This document shows positions 31,421-43,655 of a stretch of DNA of 64,000 nucleotides, piece after piece. The notes beneath the pieces were generated by a model. The model worked only from the letters and a program-made list of their open reading frames with translations. It was not told where the DNA came from and made no database searches. Made by a program: the position numbers and the translations under genes. Numbering within the stretch: position 1 is the first letter of the stretch; each line of letters opens with the position of its first letter. The stretch comes from Lepus europaeus (taxonomy: Eukaryota > Chordata > Mammalia > Lagomorpha > Leporidae), in contig NC_084844.1 of assembly GCF_033115175.1 (NCBI RefSeq), forward strand, positions 77,132,531 to 77,196,530, given 5' to 3'.

Positions 31421-32353
31421 TTCACACATCTCCTTTTACTGACCTGAAGTGCAGAATTTTTTTTCCCCCCAGAATGTTAGCAGTTTGAGATTCTCTTTGG
31501 TAATTTTACAGGGTGATGTCTTCTCAATGTGCCCTTTTACCCTCTTTACTTTTCCTGGGTTTCAAAACTCTTTGTCAGTGATGATCAAAAATGGCTAAGT
31601 TCCTGGTAATTCAGAGTGAATGTTATTCCCGGCCTCATCTCCCTGAACAGCAGTAGGAGAACATTCAGGGAGGCAGCTGATGCCTTAAAACTGGGGACAT
31701 CCATTATATTCACTCCATCTTTGTATATAATCCCTTGGGACAGTAAAATTTTCTCCCTACTCCAGTTCTCATTCCTTGGAAACATATTAGGATCAGTTAA
31801 TTATATGCTGGCATCCAAGGGGCAAGACAGAAATGATTCATGCACTCTGGATTCTGTCAGCCTTGTGTACAGAATAAAACCTTTGCAAATGCTAAGAAAA
31901 ACTCACCCTGGCTAACTGGTTTAGACCTGGAAAGCAAATGCACTTTGGGCACACAGCAGCTTCATTTTGCAGTCATGGAGTTGGTTTCATCTGAGGATAG
32001 TCTGTATTAATTGAGAATATCTGGGGAGGTCAAATTTTGCTGGGTGAGAAAAGGTTTATGAACTTGAGAGTTTATTTGTGACTGGTATAGTAAAAATGTA
32101 TTTTGTTTTCTCTTCAGTTTCTGGCCTGGGGATCTCCAGACTTTTGCAATTTCCTAAAGAACTAGAGTGGCTCTGATTCTGCATAACCACCCTGTTCAGA
32201 CAGTTGGAAATTTTGTGCTAATGAGAAGACTCTGGGTCGGATTTATAGGAAATAGACTGCTTTCCAGAGCTCATTCTCTTTCAGGTCCTTTGTGGAAACT
32301 TGCTGCCATTTATTGCAGTTTGCCCACTTGTGTAGGAATTATGTGCCATGATT
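31421..32353. other. Unassigned stretch
   Basis: No exon or nameable repeat. An AATAAA lies at about 31,871. The 99-codon frame at 31,616-31,915 overlaps a minus-strand frame and has no domain I recognise. Confidence 0.4.
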
Positions 32354-32365
32354 TGAATGTTACTT

Positions 32366-32686
32366 TTTTTTTAAAGATTTATTTCATTTATTTGAAAGAG
32401 CTACAGAGAGAGGTAGAGACAGAGAGAGGTCTTCCATCCACTGGTTCACTCCCCAGATGTCAGCTACTGCCGGAGCTGCGCTGATCCGAAGCCAGGAGTC
32501 AGGAGCCTCCTCTGGGTATCCCATGTGGGTGCAGGGGCCCAAGGACTTGGGCCATCTTCTACTGCTTTCCCATGCCATAGCAGAGAGCTGGATCAAAAGA
32601 GGAGCAGCCAGGACCAGAACTGGTGCCCATATGGGATGCCGGTGCTTCAGGCCAGGGCTTTAACCCATTGCACCACAACACCAGCC
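32366..32686 (-). mobile_element. CSINE, full length
   Basis: TTTTTTTAAAGATTTATTTC start, CACCACAACACCAGCCCC end. Target duplication TGAATGTTACTT at about 32,354-32,365 and 32,688-32,699. Confidence 0.94.
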
Positions 32687-32699
32687 CCTGAATGTTACT

Positions 32700-33391
32700 T
32701 CTTAATTTTTTGTATGGAACCTGAATTTATTTAATGATAAGATCTGAAAAAGGAAGGAGAATTGTTTTGTTCTTTGCTAAGTTTGTATAATAATGTAAAC
32801 ACCCATGGTGTGACTACCAAGGTTAGTAAATGGGCCTAGGTCAGTTCAAGGGTCTTCTTAATCTCTTCTATCTTCTATTCTCCCACAGGTGAATGAATCC
32901 TGATTCTTTTTGATTTTTTTTCTGTTGTTGCTTAAAATATTACTCTAAATAGTAAAGATATCTTGATTTGCTTTTTGATATTTGTGATAATATCTTTTTT
33001 TTTTACACTGCAAAAAGGTCATCTATTTACATGAGTGATTTAAAGATATTTGTGATAATATCTTAATTTTTGTTTTTCATGTGCTAATTCATGGAAAACT
33101 TTTATAAATGATGGGAAATTATTGTTAGGTTATAGATTAGATAAATTCTAATTCTTAGAAAGTATTGGTAGAGTAGAAAGATTAAATATCTAACTTTTCA
33201 TTCATGTGCACTTATTATTTGATTTTCCAACACTTGGGGTGAACTTATTTACTCCATTTTGTGTTAAGTGACATTTCTGTGTGATAACATGTTGCTGGTT
33301 ACTAATTACACTTGGTTGTGTATTTAGACTGTTTTATTTATTTGTACTGATTACCACTGGTGGATTTTTACTTTCCTCACATTATATAAGG
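32700..33391. other. Unassigned AT-rich stretch
   Basis: Contains a direct repeat of GATATTTGTGATAATATCTT near 32,977 and 33,046, about 69 bases apart. No exon. Confidence 0.4.
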
Positions 33392-33431
33392 TTTTTTTTA
33401 AAAGATTTATTTATTTATTTGAAAGGCAGAG

Positions 33432-33466
<35 letters not shown>

Positions 33467-33626
33467 AAGAACAGTTCATACCCAAAATGGCCACAGTGGC
33501 CAGAGCTGGGTTAATCTGAAGCCAGGAGCCAGGATCAGAAATGGAGCAGCCAGAACTCAAACTGGTACCCATTTGGATGCTGGCACTGCAAGTGGAAGCT
33601 TTACCCACTACACCACAGTGCTGGCC
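33392..33626 (-). mobile_element. CSINE, internally shortened
   Basis: TTTTTTTAAAAGATTTATTTATTT start, (GA)n at 33,435-33,462, CCACAGTGCTGGCC end. Confidence 0.9.
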
Positions 33627-33939
33627 TGTATAACTTTTCTTACATTTCTTGATGCTCTAGGAACAATGGTGGGAAGCATTGTAATGTCTTCCTAGAGAAC
33701 TGCCTGCTGTGTCACTACATAACCCGTGTAATTGTCTGACTTAAATCTGATTTAGTCTTAAATGAATATTGCTTTTCTAGGTTTCATTAGACTGGTGTCC
33801 TAATATGCTTTCTGAATATAATTTTAATCAATATCCATGTTTATATATTTTATTTTAAAATTGTGTATATGTGTATCCTTAGCTGATACGAATGGAGTAT
33901 ATTTAGTACATGAAAGTGTACTTCTAGAAAGTGATGTTT

Positions 33940-34200
33940 GGAAATATTTATATAATTGTAATGAATAAATCAAGACAACTACCTATGCATTACATTATAT
34001 ACATAATTTTCATAATGAGAATACTTGAATTCGAAACATTCATTTTCTATATTAGAACACATTGTGATTAACTATTTTCATCATGTACAACAGACCTGGA
34101 ATGTATTTCTCCTATGCAAATGAAATCTGTTCTTCTTTGACCAAAATGACTTTAAATCCCTTCCATGTGTCTGTATATTTAAATAATTTTCCTATAGACA
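33940..34200 (-). mobile_element. Old L1M 3' end remnant
   Basis: ACATTGTGATTAACTATTTTC followed by CATGTACAACAGACCTGGAA and TTCTCCTATGCAAATG matches antisense L1M 3' UTR text. Ends are uncertain; 33,627-33,940 is unassigned. Confidence 0.45.
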
Positions 34201-34344
34201 GCAAAAAGTTGGATCTTTTATTTTTCTTGTGTCATTCTCTATCTTTGGAGTACTTAGATAATGCACATTTAAGCTGGTTACTGATATAATTGGATTAGTT
34301 TGTAACATGTGCAATTTTTTTTTCTGTTACACCTTTTTAAAACA

Positions 34345-34667
34345 GTCTTATTTATTGATTTTTGTTTACTTGAAAGGCAGAGAGACAGAGAGAGGGAGCT
34401 CTTCCATCAGCTGTTTTACTCCTGCAAAACCTTCAACAGCTGTGGCTGAGCCAGGCTGAAGACAGGAGTCAGGAAGTCTATCTAGGTCTCTCACATGTCT
34501 GGCATGGATCCAAGAACTTAACCGTCATGTACTGAGTTCACAGGAAGGGGGTGCTTTCACAGGAAGTTGAATCAGAAGCGGAGTAGCTGAACTCAAAGCT
34601 GGCACTCTGACATGCCATGGTTATTGAAATGGGTGTGTTACTTGCTGTACCAAACACCCATGCCAGT
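34345..34667 (-). mobile_element. Old CSINE copy
   Basis: TTATTTATTGATTTTTGTTTACTTGAAAGG start, CAAACACCCATGCC end; many differences from consensus. Confidence 0.75.
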
Positions 34668-34696
34668 TCTTGTTTTTAAACTTCTGTCTTCTCATT

Positions 34697-34972
34697 TTAT
34701 TTTTAACAAATGTTTAATCATTTATTTTATTCATGAAAGATAGAGTGATCTGCCAACTGCTTGCTGGTTCACTCCTCATATTCCTGCAAGAATGGGCCTG
34801 GGCCTGGCCAAAGACAGGACTCATGTACTTGAATAGTCTCCTGCTTTCTTCTAGAGTGTTTTTTCCAGGAAGCTGGAGTTGGGAGTGGAGCCAGAACACA
34901 GACACAGGCTCTCACAGTGTAGGATGAAGGCATCCCAAGCAGTCTTTTAACCACTATGCAAATGCTCATGGC
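34697..34972 (-). mobile_element. Old CSINE copy
   Basis: TTATTTTATTCATGAAAGATAGAG start, CTGCCAACTGCTTGCTGGTTC, ATGCAAATGCTCATGG end. Confidence 0.7.
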
Positions 34973-35059
34973 CTCTCTTCTCATTTTAATGAACATCCTC
35001 CAGTATTCCATTTGCTCTCCTTCACTAAGATATTGAGGATATGTGTTTCCTTTCTTCTA

Positions 35060-35990
35060 GAAAATATTTTTTAATATTTTATTATCTCTGCATTTATAAC
35101 AATTCACTTCAACAGTCACAGAGTCCTTTTCTTCCAATGCCACCAATGTGTTGCAAATGAAAGCTGGTACTGATGCTTATCAAAATATACAAGACAATTG
35201 ATGTTTTATAAAAAAAAACCCTTTAAATGTTCCCAAAAACCTCTTTTTGTTTTTTTGGCCTGGCTTTAAAAAATTGTTAAAATATTTACAGCTTTTTTTT
35301 TTCTGTTAGATGAACACTCTTACAAATCAGAAAAAGGGAATTTTATGGACAGACCACATAAAACATGAGACAGTGTCAGAGGCTCCTAGCTATGCTATTT
35401 TTTTTTCTTAAATACAGTACTGAAAATGCCCATCAAATCTTGCTGTCCTAAACATTCTGTTCACATTTAAACTCCCTTTTTCTCCAAGGAGTCTATTCAT
35501 CAATAGGAAACAGAAAGTAAAGGCCACTCTGCCTTGGGTCTTCTTTCAGAAAGGAGGTTGGGAGGTCTTTGGTCAGAGCAATGAGGTGACATTTTGATGC
35601 AAAACTTTTGCTTGGTCAGCAGTGTTTATAATTAGTATTTTCTGAGCATGGGATGGAATTTTAAAAGATCTGGGTAACAATGGTAAGGGGAGAAAAAAAC
35701 AAGGCCAGAGCATGATTTTTTTAATATCGTAAAAATAGCTATTTTAATATTTGTTATTACAACTATTCCATAGATCAAAATAAAAACCTAGCAATGACAA
35801 CAAAAATCTGCTGACAGTGCTGACTTAAGCTTGCCACAAGCAGCTTTCAATCATGGCTGTTATCACCAAGGTCAGTGGACCAGATAAACAGATGATATGT
35901 ATTTCCTAAATTTGGGTAATTTCCCTAGAGTTTGCAGTATACATTTTTAAATAATCTTAACCCAATTTTAAATAACACTATCCTATTTGG
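35060..35990 (-). other. Possible processed-pseudogene 3' UTR (gene unknown)
   Basis: Read on minus, this stretch ends GCAGAGATAATAAAATATT then A/T-rich text, like an mRNA 3' end with an AATAAA signal, and lacks SINE or L1 features for about 900 bases. I cannot identify a parental gene or a coding part, and no target duplication was found. The rest, to 36,215, is unassigned. Confidence 0.25.
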
Positions 35991-36215
35991 GAGCAATTCA
36001 AGCGACTTGGAATGTTTCCCATTCTTTCCTTCTATCCTGTATTTAGTATCTGTTGTTTGTTTGAGCTATTGGAGGTTATAACAATCCTGTTCATTGTTGA
36101 TATTATCATTCTGAATAAACATTTATCAAATAATATAAGAATACATGTAGATATTTTGTTGTACTTTGATTTGCTTTCAAACAGACTTTTATATTGCTTT
36201 GATTAATTCCTTTCT

Positions 36216-36828
36216 TGATTATTTATTTGGAAGTGAGAGACAGAAAGAGCTATCCACTGGTTCACTTTTTTTTTTTTTTTAAAGATTTTATTTATTTGAA
36301 AGAGTTACACAGAGAGAGAAGAGGCGGGGAGGGGGGAGGGGGTCTTCCATCTGCTGATTCACTCCCCAGTTGGCCACAAAAGCTGGAGCTGCACTGATCC
36401 AAAGCCAGGATTGAGGAGCTTCCTCCGGGTCTTCCCACGCGGGTCCAGGGGCCATCTTCTACTTTCCCAGGCCATAGCAGAGAGCTGGATTGGAAGTGGA
36501 GCAACCAGGACTTGAACCAGCACCTATATGGGATGCCGGCACAGCAGGCGACTGCTTTACCCACTATGCCACAGTGCCGGCCCCACACCGGTTCACTTTC
36601 CAAAAGCTCACAAAGTCCAGGGATTGATCAGGGCTGAAGCAGGGACTTGAGAGCTCAATCCCAGTCTCCCATGTGGGGGCAGGAACCCAGTGACTTGAGC
36701 CATCACTACTGTTCCCAGGGTCTGTATTTACAGGAATCTGGGTCAGGGTCAAAGCCAAGAATCTGATACAGATGCTCCTTTGTAGGATACAAGTTTCTCA
36801 ACTGTGAGACTAAACACTCATCTCCAGT
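36216..36828 (-). mobile_element. Old CSINE split by a younger CSINE
   Basis: Left part 36,216-36,265 (TTATTTGGAAGTGAGAGACAG ... CCACTGGTTCACTT) and right part 36,590-36,828 (GGTTCACTTTCCAAAAGC ... CTCATCTCC) form one old minus-strand copy. Confidence 0.8.
36266..36583 (-). mobile_element. CSINE, full length, nested
   Basis: Poly-T then AAAGATTTTATTTATTTG start, CCACAGTGCCGGCCCC end. Target duplication CC(A)C(T/C)GGTTCACTTT on both sides shows insertion into the older SINE. Confidence 0.92.
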
Positions 36829-36914
36829 CTGTTTTATTAACTTTTTTTAACATGGATTCAAAGTTGAACATCTTGTCTATAATTTGACAGCAGTGTTAAC
36901 ATTGAATAAAAGAG

Positions 36915-37220
36915 TGAAAGGGGTTTAGTGCAGTAGGTTAAGATACCACGTGGGATGCCTGCATACCTTATTGGTGTGTGAAATTCACATCCTGGGTGCA
37001 CCACACTTTGAATGCAGCTTCCTGCTAATGCACATGAGAAGCATCAGATGATGATATAAGTATTGTGCAGCTTTCATCCATATGAGAGATGCAAAAGGAA
37101 CCCCTGGCTCCTGGATCCAGCCCCAGGTGTTGCAGGCATTGGGACTTGAACAAGTGGATGGGAGATCTGTCTGTCACTCTTCTTTCAAGTGAATAAATAA
37201 ATCTTAACAAAACAGTAAAA
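36915..37220 (+). mobile_element. Old CSINE copy
   Basis: GGGGTTTAGTGCAGTAGG head, GTGAATAAATAAATCTTAAC tail. Confidence 0.8.
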
Positions 37221-37614
37221 CTATCCTTCCTTCTAGGTTCAAGATTAGTTTTCCAATAGTGACATTTGCAGAATACCAGGCAACTTGGTTGTAAATCATG
37301 TAAGGACTGAGCATAAAAATCAATGGGAAAAGTAATCTTCTCTTTTGGATTATAAATTCATATGTAATTAAGTAATTCCTAATAAGATTGGAGAATATGA
37401 GATTATTTTCTTATTTTCTTTTTTCAGAGTTCATTATTTATATACAGGGATGCTTCTGATTTTAAAAAAAAAATCTTTAAAGTTTGATTTTATATGACAC
37501 TTGTATATTATTATTGGGTATAGTGTAATATTTGAGTACAAACACGTCATAAACTGAGCAACAACAGAACTAGGCCTTCCCTTTTCTTTGTGTTTACAGC
37601 CTACCAGCTCCTCT
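37221..37614. other. Unassigned AT-rich stretch
   Basis: Nothing recognisable. Confidence 0.4.
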
Positions 37615-37627
37615 ATCCCAGTTTGTC

Positions 37628-37970
37628 TTTTTTTTTTAAAGATGTGTTTATTTATTTGTAAGGCAGAGTTACAGAAAGAGGAAGAGACAGAGACAGAGGG
37701 AGCAACAGAGAGAGTTTCCACCTTCTGGTTCACTCCCCAAGGGACCACATGGTCTGAGCTGGGCTGATCCAAAGCCAGGAGCCAGGATCTTCTTCCCAGT
37801 CTCCTACGTGGTTTCAGGAGCTCAGGTACTTAGACCATCTTGTGCTGCTTTCCTAGGCATGTTAGCAGGGAGCTAGATCAAAAGTGGAGCAGCCAGGACT
37901 CAAATCAGTGCCCATATGGGAAGCTGGAACTGCAGGTGGCTGCCTTACCCACTATACCACAGTACTGGCC
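37628..37970 (-). mobile_element. CSINE, full length
   Basis: TTTTTTTTTAAAGATGTGTTTATTTATTTG start, CCACAGTACTGGCCCC end. ATCCCAGTTT occurs on both flanks (about 37,616 and 37,975) as target duplication. Confidence 0.92.
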
Positions 37971-38218
37971 CCACCATCCCAGTTTCTTATGCAGTACATC
38001 ATACTGTGAACCATAGTTGACACATTGTGTTGTGGATCACTGGAACTTGTTGCTTTTATCTCATTCTCTTTGGTACCTGATATCCTACCTGCTCTATACC
38101 CAGCCCTCACTGTTCCTAACTTCTAGCAATAAATTCTAAGTTTATATCCATTTCTTTTTAAAGTTTCACATGTGAGAGAGAACACGAGAGGTTTATTTCT
38201 TTTTATGTTTTTCTTATC

Positions 38219-38565
38219 TTTTTAAAAAATATTTGTTTATTTGAGAGGCAGAGCTACAGGGAGAGAGAGGAAGGGAAGGAGGAAAGGAAAGAGAGAAAGA
38301 AAAAAAGATAGATGTTCCATCCACTGGTTCACTTCCTAAATGCCACAATGGCTGGAGCTGGGCTGATCTGGAGCCAGGAGCTTCTTCCAGGTCTCCCTTA
38401 TGGGTGCAGGGGCCCAAGCACTAGGGTCATCTTCCACTGCTTTCCCAAGAGCATCAGCAGGGAGCTGGATCAGAAGATGGGAAGCTAGGACTCAAAGCAC
38501 TACCCATGTGGGATAGTGACACCACAAGTGGGAACTTTATGTGCTTTGCCATAGTGCAAGCCCTG
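38219..38565 (-). mobile_element. CSINE, full length
   Basis: TTTTTAAAAAATATTTGTTTATTTG start, purine-rich 38,263-38,310, GCCATAGTGCAAGCCC end. Confidence 0.88.
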
Positions 38566-38631
38566 GTTGTCTTATTTTATTTGATTATCTTTGGTTCTAT
38601 TCATTTTACAATAAATAACAATATTTCATTC

Positions 38632-38925
38632 TTTTTTTAAAAGATTTATTTATTTTGGCTGGTGCCGCGGCTCACTAGGCTAATCCTCCACCTGCGGCAG
38701 CAGCACTACAGGTTCTAGTCCCGGTCAGGGTGCCGTATTCTGTCCCGGTTGCTCCTCTTCCAGTCCAGCTCTCTGCTGTGGCCCAGGAGTGCAATGGAGG
38801 ATGGCCCAAGTGCTATCCTGCACCCGCATGGGAGACCAGGAGGAAGCACCTGGCTCCTGGCTTTGGATCGGTGCAGCGCACCTGCCATAGCGGTCATTTG
38901 GGGGGTGAACCAATAGAAGGAAGAC

Positions 38926-38966
<41 letters not shown>

Positions 38967-39318
38967 ACTCTGACTGTCAAAAAAAATAAAATAAATAAAT
39001 AAAAATTAAAGATTTATTTATTGCAAAGTCAGAGTTACACAGAGAGAGGAGAGACAGAGAGAGAGAGGTATTCCATCTGCTGGTTCACTCCCCAGTTGGC
39101 TGCAATGGCTGGAGCTCTGCTGATCCGAAGCCAGGAGCCAGGAGCTTCTTCCAGGTCTCCCATGTGGGTGCAGGGGCCCAAGGACTTGGGCCATCTTCTA
39201 CTGCTTTCCCAGGCCATAGCAGATTGGAAGTGGAGCAGCTGGGTCTCGAACTGGTGCCCATATGAGATGCTGGAGCTTCAGGTCAGGGCATTAACCCGCT
39301 GCACCACAGTGCCAGCCC
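38632..39318 (-). mobile_element. CSINE split by a nested CSINE
   Basis: Left piece 38,632-38,655 (poly-T plus AAAAGATTTATTTATT) and right piece 39,009-39,318 (GCAAAGTCAGAGTTACAC ... CCACAGTGCCAGCCCC) form one element. Confidence 0.85.
38656..39007 (+). mobile_element. CSINE, GC-rich head type, nested
   Basis: GGCTGGTGCCGCGGCTCACTAGG head, (CT)n at 38,926-38,957, AAAATAAAATAAATAAATAAA tail. AAAGATTTATTTATT is duplicated on both sides (38,641-38,655 and about 39,008-39,022), showing it jumped into the start of the older SINE. Confidence 0.92.
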
Positions 39319-39773
39319 CATAATACTTCATTCTTTAAAAAAATTTTTAATCACTAAATGATACTTAATTACCCATTTATCCATTGATGGGTACCTGGAT
39401 TGGTTCCTTATCCTGGCTTATGGGACTAGTGCTGTGGTCAGTATGCATGGGCAGATACCTGTTTGATATGCTGGTTTCATTCTCTTGTGATATACGCGCA
39501 GGAGTTGGATATAGTATTTTTCAGTTTTTTTCTGAGAAATGATCATATTGTTCTTCATAACGCTCATACTAATTTCCATTCTGACCAACAATGTTTACAG
39601 GTTTTTTTCCTTTATATTCTCACCAGCATTTGTTTCTTTTTTGAAATAAGATGGTGATTCCTAGTATGTTTTGATTACATTTCCCTAATGACTAATGATA
39701 TTGCTCATTTTCCCACATTTATTGATAAGTAGTATTTCTTCTGAAAGATGCTTCTTCAGGTCCTTTCCCAATT

Positions 39774-40106
39774 TTTTTTAAAGATTTATTTATTTGTTTG
39801 AAAGGCAGTGTTACAGAGAGGCAGAGGCAAAGGCAGAGAGAGAGAGAGAGAGAGAGATCTTCCATCCACTGGTTCACTCCCCAGATGACCCCAGTGGCTG
39901 GAGCTGCGCCAATCTGAAGCCAGAAGTTTCCTTGAGGTCTCCCAGGTGGGCATTAGGGCCCAAGGACTTGAGCCATCCTCCACTGCCTTCCCAGGCCATA
40001 GCAAATAGCTGGATTGGAAGTGGAGCAGCCAGGACTCGAACCAGCACCCATATGGGATGCCAGCACTGCAGGCAATGGCTTTACCTGCTATGGCACAGTG
40101 CCGGCC
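39774..40106 (-). mobile_element. CSINE, full length, in L1M
   Basis: TTTTTTTAAAGATTTATTTATTTG start, GCACAGTGCCGGCCCC end. Confidence 0.92.
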
Positions 40107-41955
40107 CCCCACTCACCAATTCTTGTTGTTCTTGTTTTTGTTGTTTTATAGTTTTTCCGGTTCTACATACTAGATATTAGTCTTTTGTCAGATACAGAAC
40201 TTGCAAATATTTTATCCTATTCTATTGCTTGTACCTTCACTCTGTTTCCTTTGTTGTGAAGAATCATGCTGGTTTGATATATAGTTTGACTATTTGGACT
40301 TTTGTCATCTTATCTAAAAGCATTGCCTATGCCAATGTCATGTAAAGTTTTCTTTATGTATTGTTAGTTTAAGGTTTTCCATTTAGGTCTGTGAATCACT
40401 TTGAGTTGGTTTTTGTGTAGGATAAGAGGGTAGGGATTGTAGGCTGAGTCCTGTTCATATAGGTTTCCAGTGTCCTCTGGATGATTTATTGAAGACACTA
40501 TTCCTTCTCCAGTGTATTTTGGCACCTTTGTCAAAATCCATTGCCTATAGTTGTGTGGATTCCTTTCTGGGGCCTCCATTTGCTTTCACTGGTCTATATA
40601 TTTGTTTTTATGCCATTGCCTGACATCTTGAATTCAAATATTGTGTACTTCCAGCCTTGTTCTGTTATTCACAATTGCTTGGGCTCTGTGGTGGCTTTTG
40701 TTAATCCATATGAATTTTAGTTTGTTTTTTGTTTTTTGTTTTACTTATTTGAAGAATTTCATTTCTGTTTTGGTGGGAATTGTATTGAATCTAAATTAGT
40801 TTGGATAGCATAGAAATGGTATGAATTCTTCCAGTCCATGAACGTGAGAAGTCTTTCCATCTTTTTTGTCATCAGTTTCTTTCAGTGGTGGTTTGTAATT
40901 TTTATTGTAGAGGTCTTTTACATCATCAGTTAAATTTATTCCAGGGTATTTTATGTTATTATAGCTCTAGTGAACTTGATTGTTCTTTATAGTTTCTTCC
41001 TCAGTGAGTTCACTTTTATGTAAAAGGCTTGTGATTTATTTATGTTCATTTTGTATCTTACAACTTCACTAAATTGATTTACCAGTCTAGCAATCTCTTG
41101 TTGTAGTAATTAGGTTTCTCTATAAATAGAATTAGGTCATCTGGAATTAGAAATAATCTCAATTTCTTCTTTCCTGTTTCTCTGCTTTTTATTTCCTTCT
41201 CTTAGCTTTGGCCAAAACAAAAGAGAGAGTGGGCATCCTTGTCTTGTTCCAGATCTTAGAAGAAATGCTTTTAGCTTTTTGACATTCAGTAGGGTGATGG
41301 CTATGGTTTGTTATACGTAGACTATTTTATTTAGTTATGTACCTTCTATAAATAGTTAGCTCAAGGTTTTGCTTGTAAATGAATGTAGAATTTTATTGAA
41401 AGCTTTTTCTACATCTGTTGAGGTGATTATAATGATGTTTATTCTGCATCCTATTGATGTGGATTATTTGGGTTGTTGATTCGCATATGTTGACCCATTC
41501 CCCACATGCCCAAGTTACTTCTGACTTGTTTATGATGACAGAGTTTTTTCATGTGTTCTTGGATTTTGTATTATGATGAGTTTTTTTGCATTTGTATTAA
41601 TCAGCCATACTTTTCCATAGTTCTTTTATTTGAAAGATATTCAGAGCTAGATATTTGCTCTTCATTCTGGTTTTGTAATCCAGGCAGTTCTGGCCTTCTA
41701 GAATGAGCCCATCTGGTGCTAAACTTTCATTTGGAGCCTTATTCCTAATTCAGTGTTGTTACTCAATTTTGGTCTGTTCCAGTCTTCTATCTCTTCATGG
41801 TTCACTTTTGGTAGTGTCCAAAAATGAACCATTTCTTCCAATCTGTTGGTTTATAGTTGCTATTAGTAGTCCCTAGTGATCCATTGTATTCCTGTTATAT
41901 CACTCGATCACTTGTAATATCTCCTTTTTCTGTTTTATAAAGCCTACTGTTTCTT

Positions 41956-42312
41956 TTTTTTCTTTTTTCTTTTTTTTTTTTTTTTTGACAGGCAGAGTGG
42001 ACAGTGAGAGAGAGACAGAGAGAAAGGTCTTCCTTTACCATTGGTTCACCCTCCAATGGCCACTGCAGCCAGTGCACTGCGGCCGGCGCACGTGCTGATC
42101 CAAAGCCAGGAGCCAGGTGCTTATCCTGGTCTCCTATGCTGGTGCAGGGCCCATGGACCTGGGCCATCCTCCACTGCACTCCCGGGCCACAGCAGAGAGC
42201 TGGACTGGAATAGAAGCAACTGGGACAGAATCCGGTGTCCCGACCGGGACTAGAACCCGGTGTGCCAGCACCGCAGGCAGAGGATTAGCCTATTGAGCTG
42301 TGACGCTGGCCA
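41956..42312 (-). mobile_element. CSINE, GC-rich head type, in L1M
   Basis: Long poly-T with C interruptions, GACAGGCAGAGTGGACAGTG, end TTGAGCTGTGACGCTGGCC. Target duplication AG(C/T)CTACTGTTTCTT at about 41,941-41,955 and 42,313-42,327. Confidence 0.94.
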
Positions 42313-42411
42313 AGTCTACTGTTTCTTAATCTAGCTAAAGGATTATTAATCTTATTTTTCTTTTGAAAAAACAGTGCTTCATTTCATTAACTTTAATATT
42401 GCTTAAGATAT

Positions 42412-42741
42412 TTTTAAAATATTTTATTGATTTATTTATCTGAGATGTAGAGTTACAAACAGAGGGAGAGCCAGAGAGAAAGGTCTTTCATCTGCTGATT
42501 CACTCCCCAGATGGTTACAGTGGCTGGAGCTTGGTCGATCCAAAGCCAAGAGCCAGGAGCTTTTTCTTGGTCTCCCATGTGGGTGCAGGGTTCCAAGCAA
42601 TTGGGCCATCCTCTGCTGCTTTCCCAGGCCATAGCAGAGAGCTAGATTGGAAGAAAAGCAGCCAGGACTAGAACTGCCACCCTTATGGGATGCCGGCACT
42701 GCAGGCAGAGGCTTAGCCCACTATGCCACAATGCTGGCCCC
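42412..42741 (-). mobile_element. CSINE, full length, in L1M
   Basis: TTTTTAAAATATTTTATTGATTTATTTATC start, CCACAATGCTGGCCCC end. TTAAGATATTT flanks on both sides. Confidence 0.92.
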
Positions 42742-42893
42742 ATATTAAGATATTTCTTATTTATTTCTGCTCTGATCTTTATTATTAATTTCCTTGTACT
42801 GTCCTTGGAATTGGCTTCTTGTTTTTCTAGGTTCTTGAGATGGGACTTATGTTATTTGATAATTTTCTTTTTTAGATATTAAAGTCATAACTT

Positions 42894-43208
42894 TTTAAAT
42901 ATATTTTTTAATTTATTTGATAGAGTTAGAGAGAGAGACAGAGAGAAAGGTCTTCTTTCCATTGGTTCACCCCCCCAAATGGCCGCTTTGGCCAGCGCTG
43001 CGCTGATCCGAAGCCAGGAGCCAGGCACTTCCTCCTGGTCTCCCATGCAGGTGCAGGTGCCCAAGCACTTGGGGTATCCCCTACTGCCTTCCTGGGCCAC
43101 AGCAGAGAGCTGGACTGGAAGAGGAGCAGCCAGGACTAGAACCTGGTGTCCATATGGGATGCTGGCACCGCAGGTGGAAATTAACCAAGTGAGCCACGGC
43201 ACTGGCCC
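42894..43208 (-). mobile_element. CSINE, mixed type, in L1M
   Basis: TTTTTAAATATATTTTTTAATTTATTTG start, then GAGAGACAGAGAGAAAGG as in the GC-rich type but a CATATGGG-type head; GAGCCACGGCACTGGCCCC end. Confidence 0.92.
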
Positions 43209-43284
43209 CCTAACATCGTAACTTTTAATTTCTATATTTGATGCTGATAGAGACCTTCTAATTGGCTGCAGGAGATGTAGGCAG

Positions 43285-43655
43285 AAATAAGAATGTGTTA
43301 CTTTGCTAGGTTGCCATAGAAAATAAGTGTAGCATATTTGACTTGACTCACAGCAATTTATTTCTCAGAATTCTAGAGACTAAAATTTAACAACAAGGTG
43401 AAGTAGGTTTGGTTTCTCCTGAGGCCTCTCTCCATGGCTCCCACACAACCAGCTTCATGCTGCACCCCCACATGTTATTTCCTCTGTCCACGTGTGCATC
43501 TCTTATAGGAACATTGGTCAGTTTGAATCAGGGCTTCACACTTATGATATCATTTGATGTTAACTACCTGCTTAAAGTTCTATCTCCAAATAGAATCACA
43601 TTGGTGGTCAGCATTTCATGATATAAATTTTAGAGATTCAGCCCATAGCACTTAG
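43285..43655 (-). mobile_element. MaLR LTR of MLT1 type
   Basis: Antisense MLT1 order: TTTGCTAGGTTGCCATAGAA, AGCAATTTATTTCTCAGAATTC (AATAAA on minus), CTGAGGCCTCTCTCCATGGC, TATCTCCAAATAGAATCACA, GATTCAGCCCATAGCAC. Confidence 0.85.

Larger units (their letters stand above)
37973..43265 (-). mobile_element. Ancient L1M element, antisense, broken by SINEs
   Basis: Between the SINEs the text follows the antisense order of an old L1M from 3' UTR into ORF2: CATAGTTGACACATTGTG (38,011), CATTTATCCATTGATGGG (39,373), CCAACAATGTTTACAGG (39,585), TTGTCAGATACAGAACTTGC (40,186), GGCACCTTTGTCAAAATCC (40,520), TTTATTTCTGCTCTGATCTT (42,758). About 3.5 kb of L1 sequence remains. Frames are destroyed. Confidence 0.8.

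Noticed and set aside
31616..31915. 99-codon plus frame
   Set aside because: No motif, no splice or promoter context, overlapped by an antisense frame of similar size.
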